Of a stretch of 34,636 bases of DNA, positions 7,912 through 15,609 are shown in pieces. Position 1 is the stretch's first letter, and each line of letters begins with the position of its first letter. The DNA lies in the NCBI RefSeq assembly GCF_000787775.1, contig NZ_BBPM01000060.1, positions 11,916-46,551 on the forward strand. Reading direction: 5' to 3'. The translations under genes were made by a program, and so were the position numbers. Source of the DNA: Streptacidiphilus carbonis. GTDB lineage: Bacteria; Actinomycetota; Actinomycetes; Streptomycetales; Streptomycetaceae. The notes under the pieces were generated by a model, which did not search any database, was not told the DNA's origin, and saw only the letters and a list, made by a program, of their open reading frames with translations.

Positions 7912-8945
7912 GGCTGCTCCCCCGCCACGTCCGCAGCGATGTCCCCACCGGTGTCCGCGCTGACGCCCGTGCCGACGTCCGCCCGCAGCGTGCGCGCCCG
8001 GCGCTGCCTGCTCCGGTACCGGTCGCCGAGGGTCGGCAGGACGCCGCGCGGCAGCACCAGCATGACCAGCACCAGCAGCGCCGCGTAGCCGAGCAGGTAG
8101 AGCTGGCTCGCCCCGTACTGGTAGGCCAGGTACTGCTGGGCCGGGGCGACGATGAACGCCCCCAGCACCGGTCCCCACAGGGTGCCGCGCCCGCCCAGGA
8201 AGACCATCAGCACCATGGCCACGGTCACCAGCGGGTCCACCGCGAACTGCGGGTAGATGAAGGACAGGTAGTACGCCCACACTCCCCCGGCCATGCCGGT
8301 GATGCCCACCGACAGCGCGAACGCGCCGAGCTTGGCCGTGCCCACCGGCACACCCACCCCGCGGGCCTTGTCCTCGTCCGCTCGGATCGCCAGCAGCGCC
8401 AGCCCGAGCCTGCTGCGCAGCACCGCGTGGGAGAGCAGCAGCGCGAGCACCAGCAGCGCCAGCATCGCGTAGTAGAAGGGCCGTTCGAACGTGGCGGGGG
8501 CGAAGTCGGGGACCGGCATGGCCACCCCCTGCGCGCCGTGGGTGATCCCGCGCAGGTTGTAGGCGAGGGTCTGCGCGACGAACAGCAGGGTGATGGTGAC
8601 GATGGCGAACACGTCGGCGCGGGTGCGCATGGCGATCCAGGCCACCGGCAGGCCCGCCGCGGCGACCGCCAGGCCGACCAGCGGCAGCACCGCGAAGGGG
8701 GTGAGGCCGGCGCCGATGCCGTGGTGGTTGAACCAGAGCGCCTCCGTGTAGGCGCCCAGGCCGAAGAAGGCGGCGTGGCCCAGCGAGGGGTAGCCGGCGT
8801 AGCCGCCGACCAGGTTCCAGGCACTGGCCAGCGCCGCGTACATCAGGGTGAACAGGGCGATGGTCATCACCCAGGGCGCGGTGGCCAGGAAGGGGAACAC
8901 CGCCAGCAGGGCCGAGAGCGCGGCGATCGCCGCCGCCGTCCTCAC
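7908..8945 (-). CDS. livM: branched-chain/amide-type ABC transporter permease LivM
   Basis: The 345-residue integral membrane protein has about nine hydrophobic helices. It contains SAWNLVGGYAGYPSLGHAAFFGLGAYTEA, the strongly conserved LivM segment, here split in this description as SAWNLVGGYAGYPSLGH then AAFFGLGAYTEA. The coupling helix region RADEDKARGVGV is also present. The start is GTG 8945, overlapping the LivH stop by 4 bp (GTGA). The frame is open much further upstream, but that part is the antisense of nothing conserved and overlaps LivH in another frame, so it was rejected. The polar C-terminal tail after the last helix (about 35 residues) is not conserved. Confidence 0.92.
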   Translation of the reverse strand: MRTAAAIAALSALLAVFPFLATAPWVMTIALFTLMYAALASAWNLVGGYAGYPSLGHAAFFGLGAYTEALWFNHHGIGAGLTPFAVLPLVGLAVAAAGLPVAWIAMRTRADVFAIVTITLLFVAQTLAYNLRGITHGAQGVAMPVPDFAPATFERPFYYAMLALLVLALLLSHAVLRSRLGLALLAIRADEDKARGVGVPVGTAKLGAFALSVGITGMAGGVWAYYLSFIYPQFAVDPLVTVAMVLMVFLGGRGTLWGPVLGAFIVAPAQQYLAYQYGASQLYLLGYAALLVLVMLVLPRGVLPTLGDRYRSRQRRARTLRADVGTGVSADTGGDIAADVAGEQP

Positions 8946-9820
8946 AGCGCCCCCCGCAGCCGCGCGCCGAACAGCCCGCCGGGCCGCACCAGCAGCACCG
9001 CGAGCAGCACCACGAAGAAACTGAAGTCCGACCACACCGGCGAGACCAGCGCGCCCACCAGCGCCGAGACCACGCCCATGGCCAGCGCCGCGATCACGGT
9101 GCCGCCCAGGCTGCCCAGGCCGCCGAGGACGACGATGGACAGCAGCCGGGAGATCAGGTCGTAGTGGCTGCCGGGGTTGAAGGAGTACACCATCCCGTAG
9201 ACCGCGCCGGCCGCGGCGGCGGTCGCCGCGCCCAGGCCGAAGCCCAGCGCGGCCACCCGGCCGCTCTCGACGCCCAGCAGCCTGGCCGCGGTCGGGTTCT
9301 GCACGGTGGCGCGGACCGCGCGGCCGAAGCGGGTGCGGCCCAGCAGCAGCGCCAGCGCGCCCAGGGTCGCCAGTGACAGCAGGCAGGCGGCCAGCCGCAC
9401 CTCGCCGACCTGGTAGCCGGCCACGGTCCAGGAGCGGTTCACATAACCGGGCTGGATGGAGCGGTAGTCGGACTTGTACACCAGGGTGAGCACACCCTCG
9501 ATCCCCAGCGCGACGGCGAAGGTGACCAGCAGCGACAGCTGCGGGGCGTCCGAGCGGTGCAGCGGCCGCAGCAGGCACCACTGCACGGCCGTCCCGAGCA
9601 GGAACATCGCCGGGGCCACCAGCAGCACGGTCAGGAAGGGGTCGATGCCGAACGCGTCGAACAGGGAGGAGCTGAGGTAGGCCGCCAGGATCACCAGCGC
9701 GCCCTGGGCCAGGTTGACCACCTTGAGCACGCCGAAGATCAGCGTCTGGCCGCTCGCCATCAGCGCGTAGACGCCGCCGGTGAGCAGCCCGAGGATGACC
9801 GCCTGGATGGTCTCGTGCAC
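8942..9820 (-). CDS. livH: branched-chain/amide-type ABC transporter permease LivH
   Basis: The 292-residue permease starts with GTG 9820, 7 bp after the binding-protein stop. The early segment GGVYALMASGQTLIFGV and KVVNLAQGALVIL is the characteristic LivH start. RATVQNPTAARLLGV is the cytoplasmic loop that contacts the ATPases, and GGLGSLGGTVIAAL follows. About eight hydrophobic helices are visible. It should form the membrane channel with LivM. Confidence 0.93.
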   Translation of the reverse strand: MHETIQAVILGLLTGGVYALMASGQTLIFGVLKVVNLAQGALVILAAYLSSSLFDAFGIDPFLTVLLVAPAMFLLGTAVQWCLLRPLHRSDAPQLSLLVTFAVALGIEGVLTLVYKSDYRSIQPGYVNRSWTVAGYQVGEVRLAACLLSLATLGALALLLGRTRFGRAVRATVQNPTAARLLGVESGRVAALGFGLGAATAAAAGAVYGMVYSFNPGSHYDLISRLLSIVVLGGLGSLGGTVIAALAMGVVSALVGALVSPVWSDFSFFVVLLAVLLVRPGGLFGARLRGAL

Positions 9821-9827
9821 GCCGCGC

Positions 9828-11111
9828 TCACCCGCTCCAGGGCAGCTTGCCCAGCACCGGCGCGGTCTGCGCGCGGTCGGCCGGGAAGACCGGCAGCAGC
9901 TTGCCGCCGATCCATTGCACCAGCACGTACGAGGCGTTGGCCGCGCCGTCGTCGTTCCAGCTGAGGTTGCCCTCCAGGGTGGGCCAGCTGCCCGAGTGCA
10001 GGGTGCTGATCAGCGTGGCGTTGTCGACCTTGCCCATCTTGGCGGCGACCTCCTGGACCAGCTGGCCGCAGGAGTACGCCTCGGCGGAGGTGCTGTCGAT
10101 GCTCGCCCCCGTCCCCCCGTAGGCCGCGGTGTAGGCGGCGACGAAGGCGGTGTTGCCGCTGGTGGTGGCCGTGGGGAACCAGTCCCCGGAGGAGAAGACG
10201 CCGTCGACCTCGCCCGCGCCGACGTTCTTGGGGAAGTTCAGCGGGTCGTTGGCGCCGTTGGACAGGTAGAGCAGCTTCGGCGCCCACTTGAGCTGCACCA
10301 TGGCCTTGACCAGGGCGTACGCGTCCGCCGACTGGGTCCCGGCGACCACCAGGTCCGGCTTCTTCGCGGCCATGGCGCTGACCACCGGGGACAGGTCGGT
10401 CGCCTCGGCGGGGTAGATCTGCTGGTACACCGTGCGGATTCCGGCCGCCTGGAGCCGGGAGCGCACCTCGGCCGCGATCGGCGAGGCGAAGGGGTCGTCC
10501 AGCGCGGGATAGGCGGCGGTGGTGGGGCGCTGGGAGGACGGCAGTGACAGGATGTAGTCGGCGAAGACGTCGCCCTGCTGGACCACCGGCGCCGGCTGCA
10601 CGAAGAAGAGGTTGTGCAGGTGCTGGCTGAACACCGCCGGGCCGCCGCCGGCCGGCTCCAGGAACGCGTAGCCGTAGCGCTTGGCGACCTGCGAGGCGGG
10701 GACCGTCAGCAGGCTGGAGAAGGGGCCGAAGACCAGGTCCACATGGTTCTTGGTTATCAGGTTCTGATAGTTCGTCACCACCTGGGTGGGACTCGACGTG
10801 TCGTCGACGACGTCCAGCACCACCTTGCGGCCCAGCACTCCGCCCGCGGCGTTCACGGTCCTGGCCCAGAGCTGGTAGCCGCGCTGGGCGGACTTGCCGG
10901 AGTCGGAGAAGTCGCCGGTCAGGGAGAGGGAGATGCCGATGGTCAGCGGCGGGCGTGCGTCGGATGAGGCGGAGACGGGATGGGCCGGCGAACTGCTGCA
11001 GCCCGCGAGGGCCAGCCCGGCCGCCGCCAGCGCCGCGGCGACGGCCCGCAGCCGCCCGCCGTCGGCCGTCCCGCCCCTGCCGCCCCTGGTGCCGTTGCTG
11101 CGATTGCTCAT
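9828..11111 (-). CDS. LivJ/LivK-type ABC transporter substrate-binding lipoprotein
   Basis: The 427-residue precursor has a basic N-terminus, a hydrophobic core and a lipobox LALAGC, so it is an exported lipoprotein. The mature part has the type I periplasmic-binding fold of branched-chain amino acid receptors: LTIGISLSLTGDFSDSGKSAQRG near the start, VDLVFGPFSS, and a late SAEAYSCGQLVQEVA. The start at ATG 11111 was chosen over an upstream in-frame start because GGAAGGA lies in front of it and the signal peptide begins soon after. It is the first gene of the nine-gene operon. Ligand is unknown; the family binds amino acids, amides, aromatic acids and others. Confidence 0.9.
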   Translation of the reverse strand: MSNRSNGTRGGRGGTADGGRLRAVAAALAAAGLALAGCSSSPAHPVSASSDARPPLTIGISLSLTGDFSDSGKSAQRGYQLWARTVNAAGGVLGRKVVLDVVDDTSSPTQVVTNYQNLITKNHVDLVFGPFSSLLTVPASQVAKRYGYAFLEPAGGGPAVFSQHLHNLFFVQPAPVVQQGDVFADYILSLPSSQRPTTAAYPALDDPFASPIAAEVRSRLQAAGIRTVYQQIYPAEATDLSPVVSAMAAKKPDLVVAGTQSADAYALVKAMVQLKWAPKLLYLSNGANDPLNFPKNVGAGEVDGVFSSGDWFPTATTSGNTAFVAAYTAAYGGTGASIDSTSAEAYSCGQLVQEVAAKMGKVDNATLISTLHSGSWPTLEGNLSWNDDGAANASYVLVQWIGGKLLPVFPADRAQTAPVLGKLPWSG

Positions 11112-11145
11112 GGTCCGCCGTCCTTCCTGAACGCGGCCAGAACAC

Positions 11146-11159
11146 TGCGAACGATTGCG
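11146..11159. promoter_or_regulatory. LacI-type operator-like palindrome at the liv operon start
   Basis: The 14-mer TGCGAACGATTGCG has a CG centre and matches the general LacI-family pattern TGCAAnCGnTTGCA at all specified positions except the fourth and last. It begins four bases after the proposed -10 of the liv promoter, so a bound repressor would block initiation. The likely ligand-responsive protein is the divergent LacI gene. Confidence 0.55.
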
Positions 11160-11163
11160 GTGG

Positions 11164-11192
11164 AGTCTCCTGCTGGTCTGACGGACTGTCAA
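11164..11192 (-). promoter_or_regulatory. putative promoter of the nine-gene liv operon
   Basis: On the minus strand, TTGACA (11187-11192) is followed after 17 bp by GAGACT (11164-11169). The -35 is a perfect consensus; the -10 is weak. Transcription would start near 11157, giving a short leader of about 45 bases before the binding-protein ATG. Confidence 0.45.
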
Positions 11193-11212
11193 TGACTGTC
11201 GCCCATAAGCGG

Positions 11213-11226
11213 TGCAATGGATTGCG
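11213..11226. promoter_or_regulatory. second LacI-type operator-like palindrome, near the lacI start
   Basis: TGCAATGGATTGCG resembles the site at 11146-11159, with 10 of 14 bases identical, and its centre lies 67 bp away. It is placed 31 bp before the divergent lacI ATG, suggesting autoregulation or looping between two sites. Confidence 0.5.
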
Positions 11227-11256
11227 GTGATCGGCGTCCGCGCCTACGGTGACACC

Positions 11257-12273
11257 ATGGCCGGCCGACGCCCCACCCTCGACGACGTGGCCCGCGCCGC
11301 CGGCGTGCACAAGGCGACGGCGTCCCGCGCGCTCAACCCGGAGACCAGGAACCAGGTCAAGTTCGAGACCGCGCACCGGATCACCGTCGCCGCCCGCCGC
11401 CTCGGCTATGTGCCCAACACCCTGGCACGCGGACTGCGCACCAGCCGGTCGACCGCGGTCGGGGTGCTGGTTCCGGACCTCACCAACCCGCTGTTCCCGC
11501 CGATCGTCCGCGGCATCCAGGACCGGCTGGACAGCCACGGCTACACCGCCCTGCTGGTGAACACCGACAACGACGAGGAGCGCGAGCGGGCCCAGTTCGC
11601 CGAGCTCGCCGCCCGCCGGGTGGACGGCTTCATCGTCGCCACCGCCCGCCGCGACCACCCGCTGCTGGCCGAGGCCGTCGGCCGAGGCACCGCCCTGGTG
11701 ACGGTCAACCGCACCGTCGAGCTGCCCGGCACCCCCGCGGTCGTCGGCGACGACGCCGACGGCGTCGCCCAGGCCGTGGCCCACCTGCGGGGGCTCGGCC
11801 ACACCCGGATCGCCCACCTGGCCGGCCCGCAGTCCGTCTCCACCGGCGCGGTACGGCTGCGTGCCTTCCGGCAGGCGGCCGGCCGCGCCCGCGACGCGGT
11901 GGTGGAGTGCGCCGCCTACACCGAGCAGGCCGGCCGCGCCGGGGCCCGGCGGCTGCTGCTGGCGCACCCGTCGACCACCGCCGTACTGGCCGGGAACGAC
12001 CTGATCGCCCTGGGGGCGCTGGCCGAACTCGCCGCCCAGGGCCGCTCCTGCCCCGACGACATCTCCGTGGTCGGCTTCAACGACATGCCTTTCGCCGACC
12101 GGTTCCGGCCGCCGCTGACGACCGTACGCGTCCCGCACCACGAGATGGGTGTGCAGGCTGCTGAGTTGCTGCTGGAGCTGCTGACCCGACCGCAGCCCGT
12201 CGCCCGTACGGTGGTGCTCCCGGCCCGTCTGGTCGTCCGCGGCTCCACCGCACCCCCGCCGGCGAGCCGGTGA
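11257..12273 (+). CDS. LacI-family transcriptional regulator of the liv operon
   Basis: The 338-residue protein has a DNA-binding domain at its N-terminus (RPTLDDVARAAGVHKATASRAL, with helix-turn-helix and hinge helix PNTLARGLR). A sugar-binding-protein-like core follows, with GVLVPDLTNPLFPPIVRGI, and the dimer-proximal end is VVGFNDMPFADRFRPPLTTV. The start at ATG 11257 gives the usual N-terminus; an in-frame ATG at 11212 would add 15 unrelated residues and overlap an operator. No good ribosome binding site is visible. It is divergent from the liv operon with two LacI-like palindromes between, so local repression relieved by the imported compound is the natural inference. A LacI protein controlling a Liv-type importer is less usual than for sugar importers. 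Confidence 0.92.
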   Translation: MAGRRPTLDDVARAAGVHKATASRALNPETRNQVKFETAHRITVAARRLGYVPNTLARGLRTSRSTAVGVLVPDLTNPLFPPIVRGIQDRLDSHGYTALLVNTDNDEERERAQFAELAARRVDGFIVATARRDHPLLAEAVGRGTALVTVNRTVELPGTPAVVGDDADGVAQAVAHLRGLGHTRIAHLAGPQSVSTGAVRLRAFRQAAGRARDAVVECAAYTEQAGRAGARRLLLAHPSTTAVLAGNDLIALGALAELAAQGRSCPDDISVVGFNDMPFADRFRPPLTTVRVPHHEMGVQAAELLLELLTRPQPVARTVVLPARLVVRGSTAPPPASR

Positions 12274-12982
12274 GCGACTGGGTCCCGGCGACCCAGCCGT
12301 CCCGGGCCGCTGCGTCGAGGCCGGCACCGTGGAGACCGGCATCGTCGAGGCCGGCACCGGCGAGGCCCGGTTCGTCCTGGACCACGGTGGGAACGGAGCG
12401 TCGGCGCAGCAGGGGCAGCACGAACACGACCACCAGCACCACGGCGGCGACCACCGCCGCGCCGACCGCCCCCACCGTGCGGATGAGCTGCTCGACGGAC
12501 GGGCCCAGGTAGTACCCGGCCGCGACGTTGCCGACGCCCCAGAGCACTGCCGCGACCGCGCTGTAGGGGAGGAAGCGGCGGTAGGGCAGCCCCGCGCCGC
12601 CGGCCGCGAAGGGCAGGAAGGAGCGCACGAAGCCGATGAAGCGGCCCGCGAAGACGGCCGGGCCGCCGCGGCGCTGCAGGAAGTCGCGGGCCCGGGCGGT
12701 CCGCTGCCGCATCCGGCCCCCGCCCGGGCGCCGCTCGTACCAGCGGCCCAGGGCATACCCTGCGCTGTCGCCGAGGATCGCGGCGCAGACCACCACGGCG
12801 GCCAGTGCCACCGGGTCGAGGTCGCCCCGGCCGGCCAGCGCCCCGGCGACCAGGATCAGCGACTCGCCGGGCATGAAGACCCCGAAGAACGCACTGGTCT
12901 CGGCCGCGGTCAGCAGGAACACGACGGCGTACGACCAGAAACCCGCTGCCTCGACGATCGCGGTGGGGTTCAAGGCGCTCAC
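12077..12982 (-). CDS. DedA/SNARE-associated family membrane protein with unusual C-terminal tail
   Basis: The 301-residue reading begins at GTG 12982, which overlaps the stop of the upstream small membrane gene by 4 bp (GTGA). The DedA domain occupies about residues 10-205: FFGVFMPGESLILVAGAL, GDSAGYALGRWYERR, then FAGRFIGFVRSFLPFAAGGAGL, with the conserved Gly, Arg and Pro residues of the family, and a final hydrophobic helix ending LPLLRRR. DedA proteins are membrane transporters or scramblases of lipid carriers in known bacteria. After residue 210 the frame continues for about 90 low-complexity residues and runs 197 bp antisense into the convergent lacI gene. No stop exists earlier in this frame, so the tail is real on the sequence given, but it looks non-conserved. 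Confidence 0.85.
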   Translation of the reverse strand: MSALNPTAIVEAAGFWSYAVVFLLTAAETSAFFGVFMPGESLILVAGALAGRGDLDPVALAAVVVCAAILGDSAGYALGRWYERRPGGGRMRQRTARARDFLQRRGGPAVFAGRFIGFVRSFLPFAAGGAGLPYRRFLPYSAVAAVLWGVGNVAAGYYLGPSVEQLIRTVGAVGAAVVAAVVLVVVFVLPLLRRRSVPTVVQDEPGLAGAGLDDAGLHGAGLDAAARDGWVAGTQSLTGSPAGVRWSRGRPDGPGAPPYGRRAAVGSAAPAATQQPAHPSRGAGRVRSSAAAGTGRRKACR

Positions 12983-13221
12983 CCCCGGGGTGAGGCGCCC
13001 GGCCTCCGGACCGCGGACCGCCGACCGGCGAACCGCTCCGAGGCGAACCAGGCCAGCAGCGCCAGCGAGACGCTGGCGAAGGCGACCGGCAGCCGATGGT
13101 TGGTGATCAGCAGGGTCGCCGCCGCGTCCCCCAGCAGGGCCACGGCTGCGGCCACGGCGCGGACCCAGGCGCCGGACGGCAGCGTGCGCTGACGTTGGGT
13201 GCCGTGCGTCATGGTGCTCAT
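12979..13221 (-). CDS. small membrane protein upstream of DedA
   Basis: The 80-residue protein has two hydrophobic helices (about residues 17-35 and 43-58) separated by a short TNHRLP turn, and a basic tail. ATG 13221 is preceded by CAGGAGG at seven bases, and a second ATG three codons later is less well placed. The stop overlaps the DedA GTG, so the two are probably co-translated. I do not recognise the family; a two-helix accessory membrane protein is all that can be said. Confidence 0.7.
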   Translation of the reverse strand: MSTMTHGTQRQRTLPSGAWVRAVAAAVALLGDAAATLLITNHRLPVAFASVSLALLAWFASERFAGRRSAVRRPGASPRG

Positions 13222-13501
13222 CGAATCGCCTCCTGGCCCTGCGCGCCGGACCGGGCTGCGCACTGGCACAGCCCGGCCGCAGCCTTGTCTCCGACAGCAA
13301 CCGGAGACTTCCTCCACCTATTCCCGGGAATCCCGATCAGCTGGGCGATTTTCGGCCGCAGTGGCGCGGACACTGGCTCCGACGGCCGGATCCGCACATG
13401 AAACGACGTCAGATGGTCGTCCCAGGACACAGAACAGCCCAACAGCGCGCCGTTTCCACCGTTAGCATGCACACCAGGAAGCAGGCCGACGGAAGAGGCG
13501 A

Positions 13502-14347
13502 ATGATGTCAGACAGGGACTCGATGTCGCAGGAACCGCAGAACGACAGCTCGCCCGGCGTCGACCTGCGTATGGACGTCCCGCACTCGGCCCGGGTCTAC
13601 GACTACCTCATCGGCGGGAAGACCAACTTCGAGGCCGACCGGGTGGCCGCCGAGGCCTCGGTGCGGGCCTGGCCGGCGCTGCCGGTCTCGATGCGCACCA
13701 CCCGCACCTTCATGCAGCGGGCCACCCGCCACCTCGCCGAGAAGCACGGCGTGCGCCAGTTCCTGGACATCGGCACCGGCATCCCCACCTCGCCCAATGT
13801 GCACGAGATAGCCCAGGGCGTCGCCCCCGAGTGCCGGGTCGCCTATGTGGACAACGACCCGATCGTGCTCACCCACGCCCGGGCCCTCATGTCGAGCACC
13901 GCCGAGGGAGCCACCTGCTACATCGACGCGGACCTGCGCGACGTCGACTCGATCATCGGATCCGCGCGGCTGCGCGAGGTGCTGGACCTGAAGCAGCCGG
14001 TGGCGCTGTCCCTGATCGCGATCGTGCACTTCATCCTGGACGAGGACGACCCGCAGGGCATCGTCCGGCGGCTCATGGACGAGCTGGCCCCGGGCAGCTT
14101 CCTGGCGCTGACCGTCTTCACCGGCGACACCGACCCGGTGGGCGTCGGCGGCGTCGGCCGGGAGTACAACGCGCGCGGCATCCCGCTGCAGATCCGGGAC
14201 CGGGCCGAGTCCCTGGCCTTCTTCGACGGCTACGACCTCCTCGACCCAGGCGTCACCCTGGTCCACCACTGGCTGCCGGACCCGGACGCCCCGCAGATCC
14301 GCGACCAGGACATCGCCATGTACGGAGGGGTAGCCGTCAAGCACTGA
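13502..14347 (+). CDS. SAM-dependent methyltransferase, DUF574 (Methyltransf_19) family
   Basis: The 281-residue protein shows the DUF574 pattern: VDLRMDVPHSARVYDYLIGGKTNFEADR (residues 20-47, quoted here in parts as VDLRMDVPHSARVYDYLIGG and KTNFEADR). The SAM-binding FLDIGTGIPTSPNVHEIAQ starts at about residue 87, followed by VAYVDNDPIVLTHARAL and IDADLRD. Members are abundant in Streptomyces; substrates are mostly unknown. Two adjacent ATGs (13502 and 13505) follow GGAAGAGG. It is very similar to the protein at 17510-18370, so the window has two copies. It converges on the DoxX gene with 24 bp between. Confidence 0.92.
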   Translation: MMSDRDSMSQEPQNDSSPGVDLRMDVPHSARVYDYLIGGKTNFEADRVAAEASVRAWPALPVSMRTTRTFMQRATRHLAEKHGVRQFLDIGTGIPTSPNVHEIAQGVAPECRVAYVDNDPIVLTHARALMSSTAEGATCYIDADLRDVDSIIGSARLREVLDLKQPVALSLIAIVHFILDEDDPQGIVRRLMDELAPGSFLALTVFTGDTDPVGVGGVGREYNARGIPLQIRDRAESLAFFDGYDLLDPGVTLVHHWLPDPDAPQIRDQDIAMYGGVAVKH

Positions 14348-14371
14348 CCGCCAGCGCCTTCCCGGCCCCCG

Positions 14372-14950
14372 TCACTCCCCTTCCGCTGCCACCGGCTCGG
14401 CGTCCGCGGGTCCGGCGTCCGCGAGCCACGGCTCGGGCTGCGGCTGCGGCTCGGGCCGGTAGCTCAGCGCCAGCAGCCCGGCCGCGGCGGCGGTGCCCAG
14501 GCCGGCGGCGGCCAGGGCCGGCAGCGGGCCCTCGCTGCGCCGCTTCAGCAGGCCGTCCACCGAGTAGCGGCCGTGGCCCAGCGCGGCCAGGGCGATCGCG
14601 GCGCCGGCGACCACCCCGGTGTACTCCCAGCCGCCCTTGAAGACGAAGTACCCCTTGCCCCGGTGGTCGGTCCTGGCCGCCACCGCCATCAGGCCCACGG
14701 CCGCCGCGGCGGGCAGTGGATTGGCCAACCCCACCGTGAGCGCGGCACCGGCCGCCATCTCGGTCCCGGCCGCCATCCGGGCGTGCACCGCGGCCGGCCT
14801 GAGCCCGAGCGCCTCGAACCAGCCGGTCGTGCCCTTGAGACCGCCGGGGCCGGAGACCTTGTTCCAGCCGTGCACGAAGAGCATCGGGCCGAGCGTCGCG
14901 CGCAACGCGAGCGCGGCGGTGTCCCTGGAGTGGTGACTGGTTCCGGTCAT
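14372..14950 (-). CDS. DoxX family membrane protein
   Basis: The 192-residue protein has four hydrophobic helices. It contains ALRATLGPMLFVHGWNKV, the DoxX start with the conserved His-Gly pair, then GTTGWFEALGL, a region AAGTEMAAGAALTVGL, and GGWEYTGVVAGAAIALAALG. ATG 14950 is preceded by GGAGGA at about five bases, and the in-frame open region upstream is rejected. The C-terminal tail PEPQPQPEPWLADAGPADAE is proline- and acid-rich. DoxX proteins are linked to quinone and thiol redox in other bacteria; the role here is unknown. Confidence 0.85.
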   Translation of the reverse strand: MTGTSHHSRDTAALALRATLGPMLFVHGWNKVSGPGGLKGTTGWFEALGLRPAAVHARMAAGTEMAAGAALTVGLANPLPAAAAVGLMAVAARTDHRGKGYFVFKGGWEYTGVVAGAAIALAALGHGRYSVDGLLKRRSEGPLPALAAAGLGTAAAAGLLALSYRPEPQPQPEPWLADAGPADAEPVAAEGE

Positions 14951-15144
14951 GGGTCCTCCGAGCGGGAGCGGCGCTGACGGTCGGTCAGCGGACGGGCGGC
15001 GCAAGGTGCTGCAGGACAGGCTCGCGCCTCCCGCCTCCGTCCGCCACACGTCGGAGCCGTGATCCGCGCCTCAGCCGAACACCGCGCGCCGGGCTTGCGC
15101 GCCGCGCACTTGCACCCCGCCTCGCGCGCCCCGATGCTTGGCGG

Positions 15145-15576
15145 GTGTCCGCAACCCCGCCCCCCGCGACCCCGCTGACCCGCAAACTCGGCATCAAGCC
15201 CGAGGCCAGGGTCGCCGCGCTCGCCGCTCCGTCCGGCTTCGAGGCGCTGCTGTCTCCGCTGCCCGGCGGCGTCGTCCTCCGCACCGGGCTGGAGGGCGCG
15301 ACCGAACCCTTCGACGTGGTCATCGCCTTCGCCGTGCTCCGCGCCGAAGTGGTCGACGCCGTCGCCCGGGCGCGTCCGCTGCTGGCTCCGGCCGGCGGGC
15401 TGTGGATCGCCTGGCCCAAGCGCGGCTCGGGCCGGGCCACCGAGGTCTCCGACGACCTGGTCCGCGAGATCGCGCTGCCGACCGGCCTGGTCGACAACAA
15501 GGTCTGCGCCGTCGACGCGACCTGGACCGCGCTGCGCCTGGTGATCCGCCGCGAACTCCGCCGGCCCGCCGGCTGA
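15145..15576 (+). CDS. DUF3052 family protein
   Basis: The 143-residue protein shows the DUF3052 pattern: TRKLGIKPEARVAALAAP near the start, PFDVVIAFAVLRAEV in the middle and LWIAWPKRGSGRATEVSDD followed by GLVDNKVCAVDATWTALRLVIRR. It has the length usual for the family. The start is GTG 15145, with no clear ribosome binding site; a short or leaderless message is possible. Function is unknown. It converges on the DUF3887 gene with about 33 bp between the stops. Confidence 0.85.
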   Translation: MSATPPPATPLTRKLGIKPEARVAALAAPSGFEALLSPLPGGVVLRTGLEGATEPFDVVIAFAVLRAEVVDAVARARPLLAPAGGLWIAWPKRGSGRATEVSDDLVREIALPTGLVDNKVCAVDATWTALRLVIRRELRRPAG

Positions 15577-15609
15577 CCCAGACTTACCGCACTACGGGGC
15601 TTACCGGGC

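Noticed and set aside
9760-12756. Open frame of 998 codons on the minus strand
   Set aside because: It overlaps the binding protein, lacI and DedA in other frames, reads as arginine/glycine/proline-rich sequence without domains, and is a product of high GC.
13218-13472. 84-residue frame in the spacer upstream of the DUF574 gene
   Set aside because: The region is less GC-biased, the frame overlaps the start of the small membrane gene and no motif or ribosome binding site supports it.
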